From the NCBI RefSeq assembly GCF_937920075.1, contig NZ_CALETI010000207.1, forward strand, positions 1 through 7,037: 7,037 nt of DNA. The letters are read 5' to 3'. A model generated the notes under the pieces. That model had not been told where the DNA came from and ran no database searches. It was given only the letters and a program-made list of their open reading frames with translations. Positions 1 to 5,970 of this stretch are shown piece after piece (the first letter of the stretch is position 1; every line of letters starts with the position of its first letter). A program made the translations under genes and the position numbers. Origin of the DNA: an uncultured Agitococcus sp. (GTDB taxonomy: Bacteria; Pseudomonadota; Gammaproteobacteria; Pseudomonadales; Moraxellaceae).

Positions 1-26
1 TATTAAAAGTTAAATTTCCATTCTTT

Positions 27-402
27 ATGGTAATCATTTTCTTAATAACACTTACTGTTATTTCATTTAAATTAGCCTGGCTCTGAGCAAGAACGATAAC
101 AGGAATTGATTGTGTTTGATTATCCAGTTTGATTTGTAATAATTCTTCACTGTAGCCAACAAGAAAAAATCTGGTTATTGGCTTTTGCATTAGCCTCATA
201 TACGGCCGCATTTGTTACATGGTCGAAAGTGCTTAAATATTTTGACATGGGATTTGCCTCGTCTGTTACCACAGGTACGGTTTTAACCCTATCTAATTTA
301 ATTGCTTTTTTTTGGCTAAATGAGGTTTATAGTGCCAGCAAACTATTTTTTACCAGTTTGATTGTGGTGGGCGTGATTGGCGTAAATTTGAGCCACACCT
401 GA
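27..402 (+). pseudogene. Degraded small multidrug resistance (SMR/DMT)-type transporter
   Basis: The open part (frame of 133-402) encodes three hydrophobic segments followed by a stop: roughly LLAFALASYTAAFVTW, ASSVTTGTVLTLSNLIAFFW and KLFFTSLIVVGVIGVNL. Their order, spacing and short loops match helices 2-4 of SMR/EmrE-like proton-coupled efflux proteins, including the FxLNE-like loop before the last helix and the terminal VNLS. A fourth hydrophobic segment, beginning with ATG at 27 (VIIFLITLTVISFKLAWL), resembles helix 1 but lies in another frame and ends at TGA 84-86. Between the two parts, the frame of the downstream section is cut by TAA at 97 and TGA at 130. The only start left for the C-terminal part would be TTG at 178, which would give about 74 residues against the usual 105-110. 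I read this as an inactivated gene with at least one frameshift and stop mutations. The family call rests on topology, and the join between the parts is uncertain. Confidence 0.55.
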
Positions 403-729
403 GCACCCAAGACTGACGCATTGCTGATGTGTTTTGTCAGCATAAAGCCGTTAACAGCGGTTGTAATATGAGCAAAAACAGCAATCGCATCAGTCCTAAA
501 CGGGCGAAATTACTTCGATTTTGCTTGGTTTACGATCAAATTTTTAAATTTAAAATGTATCTGCTATGTTATCGAAACTTCGGTTTTTGTGAACCCTGCC
601 TAATTCTGCTTACAAAATCATCAATTAAGTTACGCATTCTCCCTTAAATATTGCAAAATGTTTCTAGTCGAGCATCTCGTGCTTGGCTATGTTTCAGTCA
701 CTGATTGGATATTTTCAAAGGTGAAGACG
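403..729. other. Intergenic stretch without a credible gene
   Basis: This AT-rich gap separates the decayed transporter from the glycine-zipper gene. A plus-strand open frame exists at 429-647, but it lacks a good ribosome binding site, has an unremarkable Cys- and aromatic-rich translation, and resembles no family I know. A weak 6-bp hairpin (TGCTGA at 422-427, TCAGCA at 437-442) follows the pseudogene but has no U-tract. The promoter of the glycine-zipper gene should lie in the last 100 bases, but I found no convincing -35/-10 pair there. Confidence 0.5.
718..723 (+). promoter_or_regulatory. Ribosome binding site deciding the glycine-zipper start
   Basis: AAGGTG sits six bases before ATG 730 and is a good Shine-Dalgarno match. 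It supports initiation at 730 rather than at the upstream in-frame ATG 658, which would put 24 extra residues in front of an otherwise ideal signal peptide. The in-frame GTG at 721 lies inside this site and is therefore an unlikely start. Confidence 0.65.
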
Positions 730-1122
730 ATGAAAACAACAGCAATATTAGCTAGCTTAGTATTAAGTTTAGTAATAAGTGGCCAAACCATGGCAGGTGA
801 TACAGGTGCTGTGGTAGGTGGAGCGGTCGGTGGTGCAATTGGTGCAGCTATTGGCCAAGATATTAATGGTCGTAATGGTGCTATTGTGGGGGCTGCTATT
901 GGTGGTGCAACAGGTGCAGCGATTGGTTCAAATCAGCAAAAATCAACGACAGTTGTCAAAGAAAAAGTCGTTGTACAACAACCCATAGAAAAAGTTGTAG
1001 TAAGACAGCCAGTCGAGCGTGTTGTTTATGTACGTGAAGAAAGTAAGCATAAACATAATCATGGCAAACATAAAGGTTGGAATAAAAACCACCACAAACA
1101 TCATCACCACGATCATGATTAA
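730..1122 (+). CDS. Secreted glycine-zipper envelope protein with His-rich tail
   Basis: This 130-residue protein has a typical Sec signal peptide: Lys2, a hydrophobic core at about 5-17, and likely cleavage after TMA (residue 22). Residues about 26-66 hold two tandem glycine-zipper segments rich in GxxxG spacings (AVVGGAVGGAIGAAIG and AIVGAAIGGATGAAIG), joined by the polar linker QDINGRNG. This is the pattern of the Gly-zipper/17-kDa-antigen-like families, which associate with or insert into the outer membrane. Residues about 78-102 carry an imperfect VVV..QP.E[KR] repeat. The last 24 residues contain 11 histidines (from His107 to His129) with Lys and Asp, suggesting metal binding. There is no lipobox, so it is not a lipoprotein. 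The gene stands alone and ends at the bidirectional terminator shared with tolC. The exact function is unknown; an envelope structural or metal-handling role is inference. Confidence 0.8.
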   Translation: MKTTAILASLVLSLVISGQTMAGDTGAVVGGAVGGAIGAAIGQDINGRNGAIVGAAIGGATGAAIGSNQQKSTTVVKEKVVVQQPIEKVVVRQPVERVVYVREESKHKHNHGKHKGWNKNHHKHHHHDHD

Positions 1123-1150
1123 TAAAAAAGGGCTTTAAAGCCCTTTTTTA
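1123..1150. terminator. Bidirectional intrinsic terminator between convergent genes
   Basis: A perfect 28-bp palindrome centres on GGGCTTTAAAGCCC. It is flanked by six A residues on the left and six T residues on the right, so either strand gives a GC-containing stem followed by a U-tract. It fills exactly the gap between the glycine-zipper stop (TAA ending at 1122) and the tolC stop (starting at 1151 on the minus strand), so it should terminate both transcripts. Confidence 0.9.
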
Positions 1151-2452
1151 TTATTTATTTAACCAGCCATTTAACTCTTTAATATCCATCTCACCTAACT
1201 GACCACTAGAAGCACGTAATTTAACCGTGTTAATCACATAGTCATAACGAGCATTTGCATAGTCACGTTTGGCTGCATAGACATTACGTTCTGCTAATAA
1301 CACATCAACAATATTGCGTGTACCCACATCATAACCTGCTTTGGTCGCTGCTAAGGCAGCTTCGGCAGATTTAACGGCTTGTTGACGAGCAGAAACACGG
1401 TAGCTATCGGCAGAGACATTTAAAAAGGCTGTGCGTGCCTGAGTCGTTAATTGGCGTGTTACAGAAGTTACTTGGTCACGAGCGGCATCACGGCCATAAC
1501 TGGCCTGTTTGATAGCTGAGCCTGTCCGACCACCTGTATAAATTGGCCACTGCATCTCGATGCCTGCCGACAAAGCTTGTGAGTTTTGGTTAGAGGTTTG
1601 TGGACTACTGCCATTATCACGATCACTAATAGAAGCCACAAAATCAATCGTTGGTCTATAACCCGCACGTTGTTCTTCAACGGCTTTTTCGGCTACTTGT
1701 TGATTAAAACGAGCGGTTGCTAATTGTGGATTTTTTTCGTGTGCCAATTTAACCCACTCATCTGCATTGTTGGGTTGGGGTGGCGTAACAATAAAGTCGT
1801 CTCTTAACGCGCTTAATTGGCCTGCATCACTGCCAAGAATACCTGCTAAGGCTTCTTGTGAGCTTGCCAAACCGACTTCTTGGCTAATACGGGCAGCAAC
1901 AGCGGCATCAAGTTGCGCTTGAGCTTCAAAAACATCTGTTTTTGCAATCAAACCCACATCAAAACGTTTTTGAGCCTGTTCTAATTGACGCTTTAAAGCC
2001 GCTTCTTCGGCCTTAGCAGAACTTAAGGTTTCTTGAGCGCGTAACACATTAAAATAGGCTTCACTGACTCTTAATACTTGCTCTTGTTGTTTGTGACGAT
2101 AATCCGCTTCGGCTACCGAGGTTAAAATTTTGGCTTTTTCGTAGGCTTTCCATAAATCAGCACGATACAAACCTTGACGCGCCTGAATTGCTAGTTGACG
2201 GCCTGTATAGTCATAACTAGGAATAGATTCGGGTTCAACTTTATTATAGCTAACTGACCCCGAAAAACCGACTGTAGGTAATAACGCCCCATAGCTGAGT
2301 TGTTCTTTTTCTTTTTCGGCTAAATATTGATTGGTGGTGGCTGCCCATTGAGGGTCATTTTTTAAAGCTTGTTCATAGGCTTGTGCTAAATCTAAAGCAT
2401 AACTTTGTTGAGCAATTGTTAAAGAAGCAAGAATAGAAAGAATATAACGCAT
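1151..2452 (-). CDS. tolC: TolC-family outer-membrane efflux channel protein
   Basis: This 433-residue protein is of normal size for TolC, which forms the trimeric outer-membrane exit duct for tripartite drug-efflux pumps and type I secretion. It has a signal peptide (MRYILSILASLTIAQQSYA, cut before LDLAQAYEQAL), then two outer-membrane-efflux-protein (OEP) repeats of long coiled-coil helices. Landmarks are LDLAQAYEQALKNDP at the mature N-terminus, RQGLYRADLWKAYEKAK near the first beta segment, SEAYFNVLRAQE, the QWPIYTGGR segment opening the second half, and the highly conserved KAGYDVGTRNIVDVL near the C-terminus. It ends normally at LNGWLNK. The frame is open a further 37 codons upstream (to 2563), with another ATG at 2507-2509. 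I chose ATG 2450-2452 because it places the signal peptide at the N-terminus. No strong Shine-Dalgarno is visible for either start. It is divergent from thiC, an arrangement known in pseudomonads. Confidence 0.9.
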   Translation of the reverse strand: MRYILSILASLTIAQQSYALDLAQAYEQALKNDPQWAATTNQYLAEKEKEQLSYGALLPTVGFSGSVSYNKVEPESIPSYDYTGRQLAIQARQGLYRADLWKAYEKAKILTSVAEADYRHKQQEQVLRVSEAYFNVLRAQETLSSAKAEEAALKRQLEQAQKRFDVGLIAKTDVFEAQAQLDAAVAARISQEVGLASSQEALAGILGSDAGQLSALRDDFIVTPPQPNNADEWVKLAHEKNPQLATARFNQQVAEKAVEEQRAGYRPTIDFVASISDRDNGSSPQTSNQNSQALSAGIEMQWPIYTGGRTGSAIKQASYGRDAARDQVTSVTRQLTTQARTAFLNVSADSYRVSARQQAVKSAEAALAATKAGYDVGTRNIVDVLLAERNVYAAKRDYANARYDYVINTVKLRASSGQLGEMDIKELNGWLNK

Positions 2453-2651
2453 AACAACATACCGACGAGTATGGAAAATGAAAGCTGAGATTATTGTTTT
2501 CTGAAACATAAGGCAAGTCTTTAAACCGATTTTAATGTTAGAAAACTGTTGTGCTATATCCATTACTAGCTAAGCAAGGTATATTTCGCATATTGTTTAT
2601 TTTTATGGATTTAAAACTCAAAGTTTAATCCTGTTGAGTACCTATTTTATT
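2453..2651. promoter_or_regulatory. Divergent tolC-thiC regulatory region
   Basis: This 199-bp AT-rich gap must hold promoters for both tolC (minus) and thiC (plus), but no -35/-10 pair is convincing; TATATT at 2580-2585 is one weak thiC -10 candidate. ACTCAA (2616-2621) and TTGAGT (2634-2639) form a 6-bp inverted repeat with a 12-base spacer just before the thiC start. The conserved THI-box core of the TPP riboswitch (CTGAGA, then ACCTGATC...GGATAAT) is not present in the right order: a lone CTGAGA-like stretch near 2485-2490 has no partner downstream. Confidence 0.5.
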
Positions 2652-4511
2652 ATGACTACCTCTCATTTTTTAAGCGAAAACGCCCAAGTTGACACCGCCG
2701 CTATTCAGCCATTACCTGCTTCACATAAAATTTATGTGCAGGGTTCACGTCCAGATATACGTGTGCCAATGCGTGCCATTCATTTAGATGACACCCCAAC
2801 CAGTTTTGGTGGCGAAAAAAATCTGCCTGTCGTGGTGTATGATACTTCGGGGGCGTATACCGACCCCAATATCACCATTGATATTCGTCAAGGTTTGGCA
2901 GGTATTCGTGATAATTGGATTATTGAGCGCGAAGATACGCAAGTTTTAGAAGGTTTAAGTTCTTCTTATGGCCGTCAGCGCGAAAAAGATATTGCCTTAG
3001 CCCCGTTGCGTTTTGGTCATTTACGTCAGCCACGCCGTGCCTTGGCAGGTAAAAACGTCACGCAAATGCACTATGCCAAACAAGGCATTATTACCCCAGA
3101 AATGGAATTTGTTGCCATTCGTGAAAACCTAAAACTGCAAGAAGCTCGCGCCAATGGATTATTAAATCAGCATGAAGGCCAATCGTTTGGTGCAGCGATT
3201 CCCAAAGAAATTACCCCCGAATTTGTGCGTCAAGAAGTGGCTTTAGGTCGGGCGATTATTCCTGCCAATATTAACCATCCCGAATTAGAACCCATGATTA
3301 TTGGCCGTAACTTCTTGGTAAAAATTAACGGTAATATTGGTAATTCAGCCCTTGTTTCTTCCATCGAAGAAGAAGTCGCTAAAATGACGTGGGCAATTCG
3401 CTGGGGTTCTGACACGATTATGGATTTATCGACAGGTAAAAATATCCACGAAACGCGTGAATGGATTTTGCGTAATTCACCTGTACCCATTGGCACAGTC
3501 CCCATTTATCAAGCCTTAGAAAAAGTTGACGGTATTGCTGAAAATTTAACGTGGGAAATCTTCCGCGATACGCTCATTGAACAAGCCGAGCAGGGTGTGG
3601 ATTATTTTACCATTCATGCAGGCGTGTTGTTACGTTATATCCCGATGACCGCCAAACGTTTAACAGGTATTGTCTCGCGTGGTGGTTCGATTATGGCCAA
3701 ATGGTGTTTGGCACATCATAAAGAAAACTTTTTATATACTCATTTTGACGAAATTTGCCAAATTATGAAGGCTTATGATGTGTCGTTTTCGTTGGGTGAT
3801 GGTTTAAGACCGGGTTCGATTCAGGATGCCAATGACGAAGCGCAATTAGGTGAATTAAAAACCTTGGGTGAATTAACTCAAATTGCGTGGCAACATGATG
3901 TACAAGTGATGATTGAAGGGCCTGGCCATGTGCCAATGCACATGATTAAAGAAAACATGGACTTACAATTAAAATGGTGTCACGAAGCACCATTCTATAC
4001 ACTCGGGCCATTAACCACCGATATCGCACCCGGTTACGACCATATTACCTCCGCAATTGGTGCAGCGATGATTGGTTGGTATGGCACGGCGATGTTATGT
4101 TATGTCACGCCCAAAGAGCATTTAGGCTTACCCAACAAAAAAGACGTTAAAGACGGTATTATTACTTATAAAATTGCTGCCCATGCTGCGGACTTAGCCA
4201 AAGGTCATCCAGGTGCTCAAATTCGGGATAATGCTTTGTCAAAAGCTCGTTTTGAATTTAGATGGCAAGACCAATTTAATTTGAGTTTAGACCCTGATAC
4301 TGCACGGAGTTTCCATGATGAAACTTTGCCCAAAGAAGCCCATAAAGTCGCGCATTTTTGCTCGATGTGTGGGCCAAAATTCTGCTCAATGAAAATTACT
4401 CAAGATGTGCGTGACTATGCCGATAGTTTAGACGCTCAAGCAGCACAAGGCATGAGTCAAAAGTCTGAAGAGTTTAAAGCACAAGGCAGTGAAATTTATA
4501 AGGTCGTTTAA
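2652..4511 (+). CDS. thiC: Phosphomethylpyrimidine synthase ThiC
   Basis: This radical-SAM enzyme converts 5-aminoimidazole ribotide (AIR) into 4-amino-5-hydroxymethyl-2-methylpyrimidine phosphate (HMP-P), the pyrimidine half of thiamine. It is cytosolic. The 619-residue protein is full length. The N-terminal ThiC-associated region contains KIYVQGSRPDIRVPMR. The barrel domain contains the hallmark segments RWGSDTIMDLSTGKNIHETR, VDYFTIHAGV, SRGGSIMAKWCLAHHKEN, FSLGDGLRPGSIQDANDEAQ, EGPGHVPMHMIKENM and GYDHITSAIGAAMIGWYG. The C-terminal CSMCGPKFC (Cys570, Cys573, Cys578) is the CX2CX4C [4Fe-4S] motif typical of ThiC. The frame is open from TTG 2634, but ATG 2652 is the better start because TTG has no Shine-Dalgarno; TTGAG at 2634-2638 is only a poor, distant ribosome site for ATG 2652. 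No other thi gene is in the window. No terminator is visible between the stop and the insertion sequence that follows. Confidence 0.97.
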   Translation: MTTSHFLSENAQVDTAAIQPLPASHKIYVQGSRPDIRVPMRAIHLDDTPTSFGGEKNLPVVVYDTSGAYTDPNITIDIRQGLAGIRDNWIIEREDTQVLEGLSSSYGRQREKDIALAPLRFGHLRQPRRALAGKNVTQMHYAKQGIITPEMEFVAIRENLKLQEARANGLLNQHEGQSFGAAIPKEITPEFVRQEVALGRAIIPANINHPELEPMIIGRNFLVKINGNIGNSALVSSIEEEVAKMTWAIRWGSDTIMDLSTGKNIHETREWILRNSPVPIGTVPIYQALEKVDGIAENLTWEIFRDTLIEQAEQGVDYFTIHAGVLLRYIPMTAKRLTGIVSRGGSIMAKWCLAHHKENFLYTHFDEICQIMKAYDVSFSLGDGLRPGSIQDANDEAQLGELKTLGELTQIAWQHDVQVMIEGPGHVPMHMIKENMDLQLKWCHEAPFYTLGPLTTDIAPGYDHITSAIGAAMIGWYGTAMLCYVTPKEHLGLPNKKDVKDGIITYKIAAHAADLAKGHPGAQIRDNALSKARFEFRWQDQFNLSLDPDTARSFHDETLPKEAHKVAHFCSMCGPKFCSMKITQDVRDYADSLDAQAAQGMSQKSEEFKAQGSEIYKVV

Positions 4512-4553
4512 AAAGACTACTGTTTTGGGTATAAAAAACAAATAGCGATGAAA

Positions 4554-4587
4554 GTTCCCTCTCCTATTAGGCAAAGGTATCTACACA
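4554..4587 (+). repeat. IS left terminal inverted repeat (34 bp)
   Basis: It begins GTTCCCTCTCCTATTAGG and ends TATCTACACA, and it is identical to the reverse complement of 5926-5959. The transposase stop codon (TAG on the minus strand, 4581-4583) lies inside it, so the last codons of the gene overlap the IS end. Confidence 0.92.
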
Positions 4588-4601
4588 TTTTTTAGATACC
4601 T
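4575..4601. repeat. Subterminal hairpin at the IS left end
   Basis: AGGTATCTA (4575-4583) and TAGATACCT (4593-4601) form a perfect 9-bp stem with a 9-base loop containing T5. The first arm belongs to the terminal repeat and the second lies in the 3' coding part of the transposase gene. This gives three copies of the 9-mer in the element: two here and one in the right repeat at 5930-5938. It may be an extra transposase contact site or may limit readthrough; both are inference. Confidence 0.5.
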
Positions 4602-5858
4602 ATGTTGTAAGTGAAGAGGTAGCATTTTTGCCATTTCATATAGTTGTTCAGGTTGATACGACCTGAGCAACTCCAAGGCAGATAAGAACTGCCACAAGCC
4701 GACTAATAAAGCAGAGTCCGTGATTTTCACACCATGCTTCATCTGTCGGCCACTTAAACGGACTAGCAGCATTTTTAACGGCTCAGACTCAGTCGCGTGC
4801 CTCATTTCCCATACGGTCACACACGCACAGCAAACCACCGCCAACCGTTTAGCAATCGCTTCACCTGTTTCTTGCTGCCAATCTTCCAAACCAAAACCTT
4901 GTGTCTTTAACAGCTTAAAGAAAGACTCTATCTGCCAACGCCAGCAATACCATAATGCAAGCTGTGAGCAAGGTACGCTCTCTGGAACATTCGTTAATAA
5001 ATACCATTCAGCCAATACTTTGGGTTCTGTGTCATCACTCAGTACACGACTGACGATTAATCTTGCACCAATCGCTTCTCCTTTTTCAGGCTTTCTTGCA
5101 GATTTTGAACGCTTACTCGCTTTCGTCAAGCTCACCGCAATTTCACCCACCCTCACATGACATTTCGCTCCTTTAAGTCTTATCTCTCCTCGATATTCCG
5201 TGTCAATCCTTTTAGCAAGCTCTTGTACTTGAACGCTTTTATTATCACAACATACTGTTGAATTCTTCCGACAACGCACGAGCCACAGATACTCTTTACG
5301 TTGCCATTGCCGAAAAATATCAACACAATCTGCCTCTCTATCAATAATATGCACCAACGGTAATTTAAACCCTAAATCCTCGATCTTAGACATTCTCTGC
5401 GTTAATTCGTCAAGATGGTTGTCTGTCTCCAATACCGCTTTTTCACCCTCAACACTGCTATATACCTTGTTCTTTGTCACCAAGTTTTGGGCAATAGGGG
5501 CTATCGGTAAGCCCGTCTTGTCACTCACCAACAAACTACTTTGCAGTTCATAGCCAATATCTTGATCGTGACTTAATTGTCGCTTATCTTGTTTACTTTC
5601 ATGCTTTCTATAATTCAGCCTAGACCAATCATGCACCACTAGGCCATACGATTCACAATGGCTCATGCCTGCCAATGCCGCTTCTACAAGCGGCTTTGAC
5701 AAGATCGGCAATGTCACCGATTCGTTTCTAAAAAATCGCCATGCCGCTTGCGTATACGCAAAACTTTGGCAATCTCCTAATAACGAGCCAACTCCTGACA
5801 TCTCTCGTTGACTGCTTTTGATATGTTGTCTCACCAACGTATCCCATCTTCTTTGCAA
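4581..5858 (-). CDS. IS4-family DDE transposase
   Basis: This 425-residue protein catalyses cut-and-paste movement of the surrounding element. The RNase-H-like DDE triad is visible: Asp77 in LVVHDWSRLNY, Asp173 in HIIDREADCVDIF, and Glu311 in YCWRWQIESFFKLLK. Tyr304, Arg307, Glu311 and Lys318 fit the IS4 signature Y-(2)-R-(3)-E-(6)-K exactly. The N-terminal AAWRFFRNESV segment resembles the DNA-binding domain of Tn5-like members. A Lys/Arg-rich insertion (about 246-260) lies between the second Asp and the Glu, as usual for the family. The only in-frame start is TTG 5858, which has no Shine-Dalgarno. Homology-like sequence (NGLDAR) continues upstream of it to a stop at 5898-5900 without an ATG. 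A well-placed ATG at 5905 lies in another frame. The body is intact, but expression may be impaired. The C-terminus runs into the left inverted repeat. Confidence 0.85.
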   Translation of the reverse strand: MQRRWDTLVRQHIKSSQREMSGVGSLLGDCQSFAYTQAAWRFFRNESVTLPILSKPLVEAALAGMSHCESYGLVVHDWSRLNYRKHESKQDKRQLSHDQDIGYELQSSLLVSDKTGLPIAPIAQNLVTKNKVYSSVEGEKAVLETDNHLDELTQRMSKIEDLGFKLPLVHIIDREADCVDIFRQWQRKEYLWLVRCRKNSTVCCDNKSVQVQELAKRIDTEYRGEIRLKGAKCHVRVGEIAVSLTKASKRSKSARKPEKGEAIGARLIVSRVLSDDTEPKVLAEWYLLTNVPESVPCSQLALWYCWRWQIESFFKLLKTQGFGLEDWQQETGEAIAKRLAVVCCACVTVWEMRHATESEPLKMLLVRLSGRQMKHGVKITDSALLVGLWQFLSALELLRSYQPEQLYEMAKMLPLHLQHRYLKNV

Positions 5859-5925
5859 TCGTGCATCTAGACCATTGCTGCTATAATTAAGTGCATACTA
5901 ACCATTATCCCTCTCTTTTCATAAT

Positions 5926-5959
5926 TGTGTAGATACCTTTGCCTAATAGGAGAGGGAAC
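5926..5959 (-). repeat. IS right terminal inverted repeat (34 bp)
   Basis: This is the exact reverse complement of 4554-4587. It lies upstream of the transposase and ends 11 bases from the hydrolase stop codon. Confidence 0.92.
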
Positions 5960-5970
5960 GTCATCACTAG

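Larger units (their letters stand above)
4554..5959 (-). mobile_element. IS4-family insertion sequence, complete-looking
   Basis: The element is about 1.4 kb, bounded by perfect 34-bp terminal inverted repeats and carrying one transposase gene on the minus strand. It sits between thiC (ends 4511) and the hydrolase stop (5971). No direct target repeat of six or more bases is visible at these boundaries. Just outside the repeats, GCGATGA on the left (4545-4551) and the complement of TCATCAC on the right (5961-5967) also resemble each other once one base is gapped, so the true ends may lie up to about 10 bases further out. I cannot name the specific IS. Confidence 0.85.

Noticed and set aside
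422..442. Hairpin TGCTGA/TCAGCA as a terminator of the decayed transporter
   Set aside because: The stem is only six base pairs, the loop is nine bases and no U-tract follows.
429..647. Plus-strand open frame of 72 codons
   Set aside because: It has no good ribosome site and no family resemblance, its composition looks random, and it lies in an AT-rich gap. An internal ATG at 468 is no better.
1468..1680. Minus-strand open frame inside tolC
   Set aside because: It lies in another frame of a well-supported TolC gene and shows no independent signals.
2480..2500. CTGAGA as part of a TPP riboswitch
   Set aside because: The second conserved core and the closing helix are missing downstream, and the motif lies close to the tolC start.
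3230..3505. Minus-strand open frame opposite thiC
   Set aside because: It is antisense to conserved thiC codons and has no recognisable protein features.
4720..5160. Plus-strand open frame of 146 codons opposite the transposase
   Set aside because: It is a shadow of the transposase gene, whose DDE and Y-R-E-K motifs make the minus strand the real one.
4554..5959. Composite transposon or resistance cargo
   Set aside because: There is only one IS copy, and it carries nothing but its transposase.
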